From positions 1 through 64,000 of the forward strand of contig JBJETB010000094.1 in the NCBI GenBank assembly GCA_051883095.1: 64,000 nt of DNA, in the 5' to 3' direction. Under the pieces are notes generated by a model. The model was not told the origin of the DNA and did not search any database. It was given only the letters and a program-made list of their open reading frames with translations. Position 1 is the first letter of the stretch. Each line of letters begins with the position of its first letter. The translations under genes were made by a program, and so were the position numbers. Shown in pieces: positions 16,260 to 23,950 of the stretch. The stretch is from SUG1106 sp051883095 (GTDB taxonomy: Bacteria; Bacillota; Clostridia; Peptostreptococcales; Anaerovoracaceae).

Positions 16260-17455
16260 TGACAGCAGAAGATAAGAAAAAAAACAATACCGAAGAAACA
16301 GTTGAAAAAAAAGAAGAAGCATTTATGACACCTGCTGAAAAAAAGCAGGAACTGATTAATACTCTTCTGGAAAAAGCCAAGCAGTCAAAGAACAAGCTGA
16401 CATATTCTGCAGTGGCTGACGTTCTTGAGGCAACAGATCTGGACAAAAATCAGATGGACGACATTTATGAGGCTCTTATGTCTAAGGACATTGAAATTGT
16501 ATCCGAAGCAGAACCTGATGATTTTGATATCCTTCTTAATGACGATGTAGATCTGCCGGAAGATCCCGATCTCATAATGGATGAGCCTTCAGATGTAGAT
16601 CTGGAATCCAGTCTTCCTAAGGGAATAGCAGTAGACGATCCTGTGAGAATGTATCTCAAGGAAATAGGCAAGGTGCCTCTGCTGTCGGCTGATGAGGAAA
16701 TTGAGCTTGCCAAGAGAATGGAACAGGGAGACGAGGAAGCTAAGAAGAGGCTTTGCGAAGCCAACCTAAGGCTTGTTGTCAGCATAGCAAAAAGATATGT
16801 GGGCAGAGGTATGCTTTTCCTTGACCTCATTCAGGAGGGTAATCTGGGTCTTATCAAAGCTGTGGACAAGTTTGACTACACCAAGGGATATAAGTTCTCT
16901 ACCTATGCTACATGGTGGATAAGACAGGCAATAACACGTTCCATAGCGGACCAGGCGAGAACCATAAGAATTCCTGTCCATATGGTTGAAACTATAAACA
17001 AGCTGATACGTGTATCACGTCAACTGCTTCAGACATATGGCAGAGAGCCTTCTCCTGAAGAGATAGCTGAAGAAATGGGTATTTCCGTTGATAAGGTAAG
17101 GGAAATACAGAAGATTGCGCAGGAGCCAGTTTCTCTGGAAACTCCTATTGGCGAAGAAGAGGACAGCCATCTGGGTGATTTTATACCTGATGAGGATGTA
17201 CCCGCTCCGGCAGAAGCAGCCGCTTTTTCAATGCTCAAGGAACAGCTGGTGGAGGTTCTTGATACCTTGACAGAGAGAGAACAGAAGGTACTGAAACTGA
17301 GATTCGGACTGGACGACGGCAGGGCCAGAACTCTTGAAGAAGTTGGAAAAGAGTTCGATGTTACTAGGGAGCGTATCCGTCAGATTGAAGCCAAGGCGCT
17401 CCGTAAACTGCGTCATCCTAGCAGAAGTAAAAAGCTTAAGGATTATCTTGAATAA
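16259..17455 (+). CDS. rpoD: RNA polymerase primary sigma factor
   Basis: The 398-residue vegetative sigma factor (SigA) has an N-terminal region 1.1-like segment rich in acid residues. Region 1.2 (DPVRMYLKEIGKVPLL) follows, then region 2 with RYVGRGMLFLDLIQEGNLG and KFSTYATWWIRQAITR for -10 recognition and melting, region 3, and region 4.2 with VTRERIRQIEAKALRKLR for -35 recognition. The size is that of Firmicute SigA. Its start overlaps the dnaG stop and its stop overlaps the trmK start, so translation is probably coupled across the three genes. The promoters seen in this window fit its expected -35/-10 preference. Confidence 0.97.
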   Translation: MTAEDKKKNNTEETVEKKEEAFMTPAEKKQELINTLLEKAKQSKNKLTYSAVADVLEATDLDKNQMDDIYEALMSKDIEIVSEAEPDDFDILLNDDVDLPEDPDLIMDEPSDVDLESSLPKGIAVDDPVRMYLKEIGKVPLLSADEEIELAKRMEQGDEEAKKRLCEANLRLVVSIAKRYVGRGMLFLDLIQEGNLGLIKAVDKFDYTKGYKFSTYATWWIRQAITRSIADQARTIRIPVHMVETINKLIRVSRQLLQTYGREPSPEEIAEEMGISVDKVREIQKIAQEPVSLETPIGEEEDSHLGDFIPDEDVPAPAEAAAFSMLKEQLVEVLDTLTEREQKVLKLRFGLDDGRARTLEEVGKEFDVTRERIRQIEAKALRKLRHPSRSKKLKDYLE

Positions 17456-18171
17456 TGATTAAATTAACACCCAGACTAAAAACAATTGCAGATGAGATAA
17501 AAAATGGCGAAACCATGGCGGACATAGGAACCGATCATGGTTTCCTGCCTGTTTATCTGTGGGAGGCAGGAATCTGCCCTAAAGTGGTAATGACGGATAT
17601 CAGCAGAGGGTCACTTTCAAAGGCGGCCGAAAACTGCCGCAGCTTTTACCCTGATGAAGAATTCGATCTTCGTCTTGGAAACGGCATTGAAGTATTATCT
17701 TACGGGGAAGTCGATTCTGTTGTCATCGCCGGTATGGGCGGTATTCTTATGACTGAAATACTAGGTGCAGATCTCCGAAAAGCCCGTTCATTCAGGAAAC
17801 TGATTCTTCAGCCGAGAAACCGCATAGGATATCTCAGATGGTGGCTTTATAACAATGGGTTCAGCGTTTCCAACGAAAAACTGGTTAGAGAGGGCAAGTT
17901 TATCTGTGAGGTGATTACTGCCGTTCCAGAAGAAAGAGCAGTGCCGGGAGATTTAGGACCGGATGATATTGAGTATGAGTTTCCTCACAAATTAATCGAT
18001 TGTAAAAATGAACTGACAGAGGAGTACCTGGAGAAAAAGCTGAATCTTGAAAAGCTTATTCTATGCAGCATGTCAGAGGGAAGGCATGAGGAACCGGCAA
18101 AACTGCGCCGCCAGAGCTACAGGGTGGAATATATTGAGTATCTTTTAGGGAGGTTACGGAATGAGAATTGA
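17455..18171 (+). CDS. trmK: tRNA (adenine(22)-N(1))-methyltransferase
   Basis: The 238-residue Rossmann-fold SAM methyltransferase has ADIGTDHGFLPVYL (residues about 22-35) as the SAM-binding motif I, an acidic motif II at the end of the next strand (VVMTDISRGSL) and VVIAGMGGILM as the later active-site segment. A helical C-terminal extension follows. This is the TrmK (YqfN) family, which methylates A22 of tRNA and is usually encoded between rpoD and the Nif3-like gene in Firmicutes, exactly as here. Overlaps: 1 base with rpoD (TAATG) and 11 bases with the next gene. Confidence 0.93.
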   Translation: MIKLTPRLKTIADEIKNGETMADIGTDHGFLPVYLWEAGICPKVVMTDISRGSLSKAAENCRSFYPDEEFDLRLGNGIEVLSYGEVDSVVIAGMGGILMTEILGADLRKARSFRKLILQPRNRIGYLRWWLYNNGFSVSNEKLVREGKFICEVITAVPEERAVPGDLGPDDIEYEFPHKLIDCKNELTEEYLEKKLNLEKLILCSMSEGRHEEPAKLRRQSYRVEYIEYLLGRLRNEN

Positions 18172-18940
18172 TGATTTTACTGGTATACTGGAAAACATTG
18201 CACCATTGGCAACACAGGAGGAGTGGGATAATTCAGGATGGCAGATTAAACTGACTGATGGGGAAATATCAAAGGTAATGATTGCCCTGGAAATAAACAG
18301 GCATGTTATATATGATGCTGTTCTCAACGGTGTGGAACTGATCATAACCCATCATCCGCTGATTTTTGGTTCACTGAAAAAAGTTGACCATAATGATATT
18401 ACGGGAAATAATATTGCAGAACTTATAAAACATGGCATAAGTGTTTATTCTGTTCATACGCCCTTTGATAAATGCCATGGCGGTAATAATGATTATCTTG
18501 GACGTGTGCTCGGTCTGGAGAATGTAAGCCTTATGGGTACTGATTCAAGCGGATTCTGCCGCATGGGACTGCTGCCTGGAGAAGGTATGAAAGCTCTACA
18601 CTTTATAGAACATGCTTCAAAGTGTCTTAAAATTGACAGGAAGCTTCTGAGCTATGCGGGGTCCCTTGACAGACAGATAAAAAAAGTTGGCTGGTGCACT
18701 GGTGCGGGTGCAGAGTTCATCGTGGATGCCAAGGCAGCAGGATGTGATCTGTATCTGACAGGAGATGTCAAATATCACGATGCTCAGAAAGCAAGAGAGC
18801 TGGACATTGCAGTGCTGGACTGCGGACATTTCGGAACTGAGCAAATTTTCTGTGAAAATGTGGCTTCAATGCTTGACAAAGCTGATGGAGTTGATATAAT
18901 TCAATGCGATGTCAGTTTAAATCCGTTTGCTGTAATTTAG
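18161..18940 (+). CDS. Nif3-like dinuclear metal-centre protein
   Basis: The 259-residue protein belongs to the NIF3/YqfO family, which forms hexameric toroids with a dinuclear metal site. Metal-ligand segments are ELIITHHPLIF, YSVHTPFDKCHGGNNDYL and DCGHFGTEQIF. It lacks the PII-like insert that makes Bacillus YqfO longer. Some members are annotated as GTP cyclohydrolase 1 type 2, but the reaction is not settled. It overlaps trmK by 11 bases with GGGAGG as ribosome-binding site, completing the dnaG-rpoD-trmK-nif3 string. Confidence 0.9.
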   Translation: MRIDDFTGILENIAPLATQEEWDNSGWQIKLTDGEISKVMIALEINRHVIYDAVLNGVELIITHHPLIFGSLKKVDHNDITGNNIAELIKHGISVYSVHTPFDKCHGGNNDYLGRVLGLENVSLMGTDSSGFCRMGLLPGEGMKALHFIEHASKCLKIDRKLLSYAGSLDRQIKKVGWCTGAGAEFIVDAKAAGCDLYLTGDVKYHDAQKARELDIAVLDCGHFGTEQIFCENVASMLDKADGVDIIQCDVSLNPFAVI

Positions 18941-18953
18941 AGGGGGCTTTGAG

Positions 18954-19073
18954 ATGAAAGATAGCAAAAGAGAAAAAAGACAGAAAAGGGCTATGCAGGT
19001 TGTAGTTGTAATGGTCATTGCAGCTGTTGTTATTACATACAGCATAACCTTCGTAGGTTCTTTTTTAGGATAA
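18954..19073 (+). CDS. Small single-span membrane protein (39 residues)
   Basis: An ATG at 18954, preceded by AGGGGG, opens a 39-codon frame ending in TAA at 19071. It has a basic N-terminus (MKDSKREKRQKRAM) and one hydrophobic span of about 20 residues (QVVVVMVIAAVVITYSITF), ending GSFLG. The charge pattern predicts a membrane helix with the basic end inside the cell. It sits 13 bases after the Nif3-like gene and just upstream of RNase P RNA. No family is recognised; a good start site and typical composition make it a likely real gene. Confidence 0.65.
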   Translation: MKDSKREKRQKRAMQVVVVMVIAAVVITYSITFVGSFLG

Positions 19074-19083
19074 ATTGTCACAT

Positions 19084-19437
19084 TCTCGGGTAGAGCAGAC
19101 AATCGCGTAAGCATCCGGCTTATGAGGAAAGTCCGGGCTCCACAGGGCAAGGGTGCCGGATAACGTCCGGCGTAGGTAACTATAGGGAAAGTGCAACAGA
19201 AACATTCCGCCGAAACAGTACGGCTGTGGTAAGGTTGAAATGGTGAGGCAAGAGCTCACCGGCAGCATGGAGACATGCTGGCCGTGTAAACCCCACCCGG
19301 AGCAAGACCAAATAGGGCGAGGAAGGCGGCGGCCCGTCGCCTGCCCGGAAGGTAGGTCGCTGGAGCCTGTCAGCAATGGCAGGTCGAGATAGATGATTGT
19401 TTAATACAGAACCCGGCTTATAGCTCTGCCCGGGTTT
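19084..19437 (+). ncRNA. rnpB: RNase P RNA, bacterial type A
   Basis: This is the catalytic RNA that matures tRNA 5' ends. Hallmark segments are GAGGAAAGTCCGGGCTCCA, the GTGCAACAGAAA stretch, TAAACCCCACCCGGAGCAAG and ACAGAACCCGGCTTAT. The ends can be set by pairing: CTCGGGTAGAGC (19085-19096) with GCTCTGCCCGGG (19423-19434) forms P1, and AGACAATC with GATTGTTT forms P2. P1 is followed directly by a T-run, so the terminal helix also serves as terminator. The length of about 350 nt is normal. Confidence 0.96.
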
Positions 19438-19440
19438 TTA
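19410..19440 (+). terminator. Terminator of rnpB, shared with helix P1
   Basis: The 3' strand of P1 (19423-19434) is followed by TTTTTATATTTTTT. A competing local stem, ACCCGG with CCGGGT, is also possible within 19411-19436. Confidence 0.7.
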
Positions 19441-19462
19441 TATTTTTTGAACTCTACGGAGC

Positions 19463-19497
19463 GTCGATTGTCTTCGACTTAAGCTGTCTGATATACT
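19463..19497 (+). promoter_or_regulatory. Promoter of the CAT-like gene with a palindrome over the -35 box
   Basis: TTGTCT (19468-19473), 18 bases, and TATACT (19492-19497) with a preceding TGA make an extended -10 promoter. GTCGA (19463-19467) and TCGAC (19474-19478) flank the -35 box as a perfect 5-bp inverted repeat, a possible repressor site. Confidence 0.55.
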
Positions 19498-19521
19498 GGC
19501 AGTGAAAGGAGAGACAATATT

Positions 19522-20202
19522 ATGGATAACTTTACTGACATTAATGACATTTTTCATCCAATAGACTTTGAAACATGGGAGCGCAGGCCATATTTTTATT
19601 TCTTTACCAAGATGCTGCCGACGGGATATTCTCTGACTGTAAAAATGGATATTACACCGACTTATGAGGCTGTTAAGGAACGAGGCCAAAGCTTCTTTGC
19701 GGCATACCTTTATGTGACACTCAGGCAGTTGTCCAGGCAGGAGGAATTTCGTATATCTACTGTTGATGGAAAGCTTGGATGTTTTGACTATCTTAATCCG
19801 TCTTTTGCAGTACTTCACGACGACGATAAATCCATGTCAAATATGTGGGTTCAGTACTTTGACAGTTTCAAGGAATTTGCTGCAAATTATCAAAGAGATA
19901 TGAATCTATATAAAGATAATCACGGAATTGTGGCAAAGCCTGCTCCGCCTCCTGCAAACAGCTGTATGATTGGTATGGTGCCTTGGATAGAATTTGAACA
20001 CTACAGCCCTGTGCCTTATGCCCAGAGCGACTGCTTTTTCCCGGTTATTCAGGCAGGAAAATATTCGATGCATGATGGCAGACTTATGATGCCCTATTCA
20101 TTTGCATCTCATCACGCTGTTGCTGATGGATATCATGTTTCAGAATTTCTTGATGGGGTGCAGGAACAGTTTGCTAACCCACATTTGTGGATAGACAAGT
20201 AA
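19522..20202 (+). CDS. Chloramphenicol acetyltransferase-family protein (CatA-like)
   Basis: The 226-residue protein shows the CAT fold throughout, and the active-site motif HHAVADGYH places the catalytic base at His198 with structural Asp202. CatA enzymes usually read HHAVCDGxH. The N-terminal W-x-RRPYFYFF segment and the SCMIGMVPW strand match the family. It would transfer acetyl from acetyl-CoA to a hydroxyl of chloramphenicol or a similar small molecule. It has its own promoter and terminator, no mobile-element neighbours and base use like its surroundings, so it looks like a resident chromosomal gene rather than recently acquired resistance. Actual drug resistance is not demonstrated. 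Confidence 0.88.
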   Translation: MDNFTDINDIFHPIDFETWERRPYFYFFTKMLPTGYSLTVKMDITPTYEAVKERGQSFFAAYLYVTLRQLSRQEEFRISTVDGKLGCFDYLNPSFAVLHDDDKSMSNMWVQYFDSFKEFAANYQRDMNLYKDNHGIVAKPAPPPANSCMIGMVPWIEFEHYSPVPYAQSDCFFPVIQAGKYSMHDGRLMMPYSFASHHAVADGYHVSEFLDGVQEQFANPHLWIDK

Positions 20203-20205
20203 AAA

Positions 20206-20237
20206 AGTGCTTCTCACGAGACTGAGAGGCACTTTCA
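20206..20237. terminator. Terminator between convergent cat-like and prfC genes
   Basis: AAGTGC and TCTC pair with GAG and GCACTT around a short loop (stem within 20207-20234, one bulge). An A-run precedes it, which makes a T-run on the minus strand, and T-rich sequence follows on the plus strand; both genes can use it. Confidence 0.7.
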
Positions 20238-20239
20238 AT

Positions 20240-21817
20240 TTAAAACTGTTTTACCTGCAGCGCTTCAACCAGTTTGATATCTCCGTGCTTTTCCACGAAG
20301 TAATTGAGGGTGAACTGGTTGGCAAAGAGTATGATAGGTCTTTCAAAGTGGTCAAATACCAGCATGGTTCTGGAATCAAGCACATCCTTGACTTTCTCAA
20401 TGTCCTCGGTTTCTACCCAGCGGGCCACGCTGAAATCAAGTCTGTCCATACGTATTTCTGCATTGTATTCGTTTTTAAGTCTGTATTCGAAAACTTCAAA
20501 CTGCAGCTGACCGACAGCACCGATAACGACCTCGTTATACTGGTTTCTGTAAACCTGAATTGCTCCTTCCTGAGCCAGCTGATCCACACCTTTCTGAAAC
20601 TGCTTTGCTTTCATAGTATTCTTAGGTGTTACCAATGCAAACAGTTCAGGCGGGAAGGTAGGAAGGGGCTCGAAGAAAAGAGGCTCCTTGGTTGTTGTAA
20701 GGGTATCACCGATCTGATAGTTGCCGGTGTCGTATATTCCTATAATATCTCCCGCAATGGCGGTATCCACCGTTTCACGCTCGTTCGCCATGAGCATGGT
20801 GGACTGAGCCAGCTTCATTTCCTTACCTGTTCTTGAAAGCTTTACGCTCATACCACGTTCAAAAGTTCCTGAGCATATACGCAGAAAGGCCAGCCTGTCT
20901 CTGTGAGCCGGGTTCATATTAGCCTGAATTTTGAATATGAAGCCGCTGAAGAAATCGTCAGTAGGCTTGACTTCTCCCGTGGTGGTCTTGCGAGGACCGG
21001 GTGAAGGAGACATATCCAGAAAATGATTGAGGAAAGGAATTGTACCGAAGTCTGCAAGGGCTGAACCGAAGAACACAGGGGAGAGTTTTCCCTGTGAGAT
21101 AAGCTCCATATCAAATTCGTTGCCGGCACCCTGGATAAGCTCTATCTCGTCGCGAAGGGCGGAAAGATTATATCCTGCCACTTCATTCTCAAGTTCGGGA
21201 CCGAATACGCCGTCTTCTCCAAGCTGAATGATTTTTCCCGCTTTATATAAGTGAACTTCATTTTTAAGCAGGTCATATATGCCCTCAAAGTTAAGACCGT
21301 TGCCTATGGGCCAGGTAACAGGAACGGATGGCAGTCCCAGTACATCTTCCAGCTCCTGAACCAGATCAAAAGGCTCTCTTGTTTCTCTGTCAAGCTTGTT
21401 TATGAAGGTGAAAATAGGAATTCCGCGCATGGAGCATACTTTAAAAAGCTTTTTTGTCTGTGCCTCAATGCCTTTGGCACCGTCTATGACCATTACAGCG
21501 CTGTCCACGGACGTAAGAATCCTGTAGGTATCTTCACCGAAATCGTTGTGACCGGGTGTATCCATAATAGAGATAACCTTGCCGGCGTAATCAAACTGCA
21601 TTACGGATGAGGTAACAGAAATTCCTCGCTGCTTTTCTATTTCCATCCAGTCAGAGGTTGCAAACTTGCTGTTTCTTCTTGCCTTGACCGTACCGGCCTC
21701 ACGGATTGCACCGCCGTGGAGCAGAAGCTTTTCTGTTAAAGTTGTCTTGCCTGCGTCAGGATGGGATATGATGCCGAATATTCTCCGGGCCTGTATTTCC
21801 TCTAATCTGGTTGTCAT
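20240..21817 (-). CDS. prfC: Peptide chain release factor 3
   Basis: The 525-residue translational GTPase removes RF1/RF2 from the ribosome after termination. GTPase motifs: SHPDAGKTTLTE (G1), RGISVTSSV (G2), DTPGHNDF (G3), NKLD (G4). The DWMEIEKQRGISVTSS segment and the length near 525 distinguish RF3 from EF-G. ATG 21817 follows AAGGAGAA; an upstream ATG at 21862 is rejected for lack of such a site. It is transcribed alone, divergently from the MATE gene. Confidence 0.96.
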   Translation of the reverse strand: MTTRLEEIQARRIFGIISHPDAGKTTLTEKLLLHGGAIREAGTVKARRNSKFATSDWMEIEKQRGISVTSSVMQFDYAGKVISIMDTPGHNDFGEDTYRILTSVDSAVMVIDGAKGIEAQTKKLFKVCSMRGIPIFTFINKLDRETREPFDLVQELEDVLGLPSVPVTWPIGNGLNFEGIYDLLKNEVHLYKAGKIIQLGEDGVFGPELENEVAGYNLSALRDEIELIQGAGNEFDMELISQGKLSPVFFGSALADFGTIPFLNHFLDMSPSPGPRKTTTGEVKPTDDFFSGFIFKIQANMNPAHRDRLAFLRICSGTFERGMSVKLSRTGKEMKLAQSTMLMANERETVDTAIAGDIIGIYDTGNYQIGDTLTTTKEPLFFEPLPTFPPELFALVTPKNTMKAKQFQKGVDQLAQEGAIQVYRNQYNEVVIGAVGQLQFEVFEYRLKNEYNAEIRMDRLDFSVARWVETEDIEKVKDVLDSRTMLVFDHFERPIILFANQFTLNYFVEKHGDIKLVEALQVKQF

Positions 21818-21864
21818 AAATTCTCCTTTATATATTAAATCATTGTTTTTTTGCCGTAACAATT

Positions 21865-21892
21865 ATCATATCATAAATCAGAGATTTGTAAA
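21865..21892 (-). promoter_or_regulatory. Promoter of prfC
   Basis: Minus strand: TTTACA (21892-21887), 16 bases, TATGAT (21870-21865) with a TGA extension. Confidence 0.6.
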
Positions 21893-21899
21893 CAAGATA

Positions 21900-21928
21900 T
21901 TGAAATATATTTTTTTCTGCGTTATAAT
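21900..21928 (+). promoter_or_regulatory. Promoter of the MATE transporter gene
   Basis: TTGAAA (21900-21905), 17 bases, and a perfect TATAAT (21923-21928), back to back with the prfC promoter. Confidence 0.8.
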
Positions 21929-21971
21929 GTATGAATTCGCGAAATTAACCGGAAAGGTAATAAGATAAATT

Positions 21972-23342
21972 ATGGAAAACAATGCAACTGAAATCAGAAC
22001 TGAAAACAAAATGGGAACCATGCCCGTACGTAAGCTTCTGGTAAGTATGGCATGGCCGGCGGTTCTTTCCATGACAATAAATGCACTTTACAATGTGGTG
22101 GATAGTATATTCGTCGCACAGGTAAGTGAAGATGCGCTTACTGCCGTGTCTATAGTCAATCCTATACAGATGCTTATAATTGCCCTTTCTGTAGGAAGCG
22201 GTGTAGGTGTAAATTCTCTGATATCCAGAAGGCTTGGTGCAGGCCGTCAGGAGGAGGCGGACCAGGCTGCGTCGACAGGTATAAGAATCGGTCTTATAAA
22301 CTATCTGATTTTTCTTCTGGTCGGATTGTTCGTGACAGTACCTTTTGTAGGTTCATACGCTGATAAGGGTACCTTTATTTTTGAAGCGGCGAAGACGTAC
22401 ATGATGATAGTCTGCATAGGTTCTCTCTTCCTGAATATACAGGTTGTTATTGAAAAAATCCTTCAGTCAACGGGGAACATGATTGCACCTATGATATGTG
22501 GACTGACAGGGGCAGTGGTAAATATTGCTCTGGACCCGATTCTTATTTTTGGTCTTTTGGGAATGCCGGCGCTGGGAGTGGCAGGTGCTGCTATTGCAAC
22601 TGTTTCCGGACAGATGTGCGGAATGATCATAGGTGTTGTTATCATGATAAGAGGAGAGCATCTTGTTGATGTTAAATTAAAAAAATTCAAAATAAACTGG
22701 AAGGTTGTTCTCGATATATACAAGGTCGGCCTGCCTTCTATCATCATGCAGTCCATAGGCTCTCTGATGCTTATTCTTTATAACATGATTCTGGTGGTTT
22801 ATTCCACGACTGCTGTGGCAGTACTAGGCATTTATTTTAAAATACAGTCATTCGTGTTTATGCCTGTTTTCGGACTCAATCAGGGAGCAATGCCGATTAT
22901 GGGCTATAATTACGGAGCCAGAGATAAGAAGAGACTTATGGACACATATAAGGAAGGGCTTAAACTTGCACTGCTTGTTATGGGGCTGGGCCTTCTGATA
23001 TTTCAGATTTTTCCTGCTGAACTGCTCAAAATGTTCGATGCATCGCAAGAAATGCTGAGAATCGGCATACCTGCTCTCAGAATTATAAGTATATGCTTCC
23101 TTCCGGCAGCATTCGGAATAATCTCATCAACTATGTTTCAGGCTACAGGCCACGGAATGCTCAGCCTTTTTGCCTCATTGCTGAGACAGCTGGTAGGTAT
23201 CCTTCCTCTGGCATATATTCTTATAAGAGTAGGAGGAGTTACGCTTTCATGGGCATCTTTCCCTCTGGCAGAGATTATCGGCCTGACATACAGTGCTGTT
23301 ATGATGAGAAGACTATATAAAAAAGAAATATCAAATCTATAG
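21972..23342 (+). CDS. MATE family efflux transporter
   Basis: The 456-residue membrane protein has about 12 hydrophobic helices arranged as two similar halves, each opening with the family pattern (PVRKLLVSMAWPAVLSMTIN in the first; LPSIIMQSIGSLMLILYN in the second). Q-x-x-x-P-x-M-G-Y-N-Y-G-A in the second half is characteristic of the DinF/MepA branch. It exports cationic compounds in exchange for sodium or protons; the substrate is unknown. It is single-gene, with its own promoter, and is followed at once by the panDC promoter. Confidence 0.92.
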   Translation: MENNATEIRTENKMGTMPVRKLLVSMAWPAVLSMTINALYNVVDSIFVAQVSEDALTAVSIVNPIQMLIIALSVGSGVGVNSLISRRLGAGRQEEADQAASTGIRIGLINYLIFLLVGLFVTVPFVGSYADKGTFIFEAAKTYMMIVCIGSLFLNIQVVIEKILQSTGNMIAPMICGLTGAVVNIALDPILIFGLLGMPALGVAGAAIATVSGQMCGMIIGVVIMIRGEHLVDVKLKKFKINWKVVLDIYKVGLPSIIMQSIGSLMLILYNMILVVYSTTAVAVLGIYFKIQSFVFMPVFGLNQGAMPIMGYNYGARDKKRLMDTYKEGLKLALLVMGLGLLIFQIFPAELLKMFDASQEMLRIGIPALRIISICFLPAAFGIISSTMFQATGHGMLSLFASLLRQLVGILPLAYILIRVGGVTLSWASFPLAEIIGLTYSAVMMRRLYKKEISNL

Positions 23343-23371
23343 TTGAAATTTGTATTACAGGGTGCTATAAT
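23343..23371 (+). promoter_or_regulatory. Strong sigma-70 promoter of the panDC leader
   Basis: TTGAAA (23343-23348), 17 bases, perfect TATAAT (23366-23371) with a TGC extension. Its -35 box begins directly after the MATE stop codon. The predicted start is at or next to 23378, the first base of the leader hairpin. Confidence 0.85.
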
Positions 23372-23377
23372 TACGAA

Positions 23378-23409
23378 CTGAGCTTATATTCTTCGGAAGT
23401 GAGACTCAG
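23378..23409 (+). ncRNA. Candidate pan RNA motif in the panDC leader
   Basis: A hairpin of 13 pairs with a TTCG tetraloop (23392-23395). The outer stem CTGAG/CTCAG is separated from CTTAT/GTGAG by a single bulged A (23404) on the 3' side, and that in turn from TTC/GAA by a single bulged A (23388) on the 5' side. The described pan motif, found upstream of pantothenate genes in Firmicutes, is a hairpin with two conserved bulged adenosines; this fits from memory. Location directly before panD and two terminator-like hairpins downstream support a regulatory leader. Confidence 0.6.
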
Positions 23410-23429
23410 AAATAGAGTAAAAGCATACT

Positions 23430-23460
23430 TGCACTGATTAATTTCAGTGTGCAGTTTTTT
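23430..23460 (+). terminator. First terminator-like hairpin of the panDC leader
   Basis: TGCACTGA (23430-23437) pairs with TCAGTGTGCA (23444-23453) with a 2-base bulge, followed by GTTTTTTG. The 5' arm could alternatively pair with CAGTGC at 23462-23467. Confidence 0.6.
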
Positions 23461-23475
23461 GCAGTGCTAAAACCC

Positions 23476-23507
23476 GCCTTCTGAGCCTGAGCTTGGAAGG
23501 CTTTTTT
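23476..23507 (+). terminator. Second terminator-like hairpin before panD
   Basis: GCCTTC (23476-23481) pairs with GAAGGC (23496-23501), followed by six T residues, 26 bases before the panD start. Because it lies downstream of the panDC promoter, it would act as an attenuator. Confidence 0.65.
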
Positions 23508-23532
23508 ATTTATCAGGAAAGGGACAGTCAAA

Positions 23533-23922
23533 ATGACACTTGAAATGCTTAGAGGAAAAATTCACAGAGCAACCGTAACACAGGCAGAGCTGGACTATGT
23601 AGGCAGCATCACAGTCGATGAGGAACTTCTTAAAAAATCAGGAATTCTGGAATATGAAAAAGTACAGATAGTTGATATAAATAACGGTAACCGTTTCGAA
23701 ACCTACACTATAGCCGGAGAACCGGGAAGCGGAATGATATGTTTAAACGGAGCGGCAGCCAGATGTGTAAGCGTCGGAGATAAAATCATCATAATGGCTT
23801 ACGGACAGTATACTCCGGAGGAAGCTGCTGTACACAAGCCATCAGTTGTGTTTGTAGATGATGATAACATGGTAAACCGCGTAACAAACTACGAAAAACA
23901 CGGCAGACTTGAAGATATGTAA
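23533..23922 (+). CDS. panD: Aspartate 1-decarboxylase
   Basis: The 129-residue pyruvoyl enzyme makes beta-alanine from aspartate for pantothenate and coenzyme A. The self-cleavage site is Gly24-Ser25 (DYVGSITVD); Ser25 becomes the pyruvoyl group. The nearby Lys9 and the NGAAAR segment are the usual active-site parts. The Shine-Dalgarno is CAGGAAAGGG. It is first in a panD-panC pair under the structured leader at 23378-23507. panB, which would complete the branch, is not in the window. Confidence 0.96.
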   Translation: MTLEMLRGKIHRATVTQAELDYVGSITVDEELLKKSGILEYEKVQIVDINNGNRFETYTIAGEPGSGMICLNGAAARCVSVGDKIIIMAYGQYTPEEAAVHKPSVVFVDDDNMVNRVTNYEKHGRLEDM

Positions 23923-23950
23923 AGCCCTATAGAGAACAGAGGTATATGAA

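Noticed and set aside
20207..20836. 209-codon plus-strand frame under prfC
   Set aside because: It is antisense to the conserved C-terminal part of release factor 3 and starts inside a terminator hairpin.
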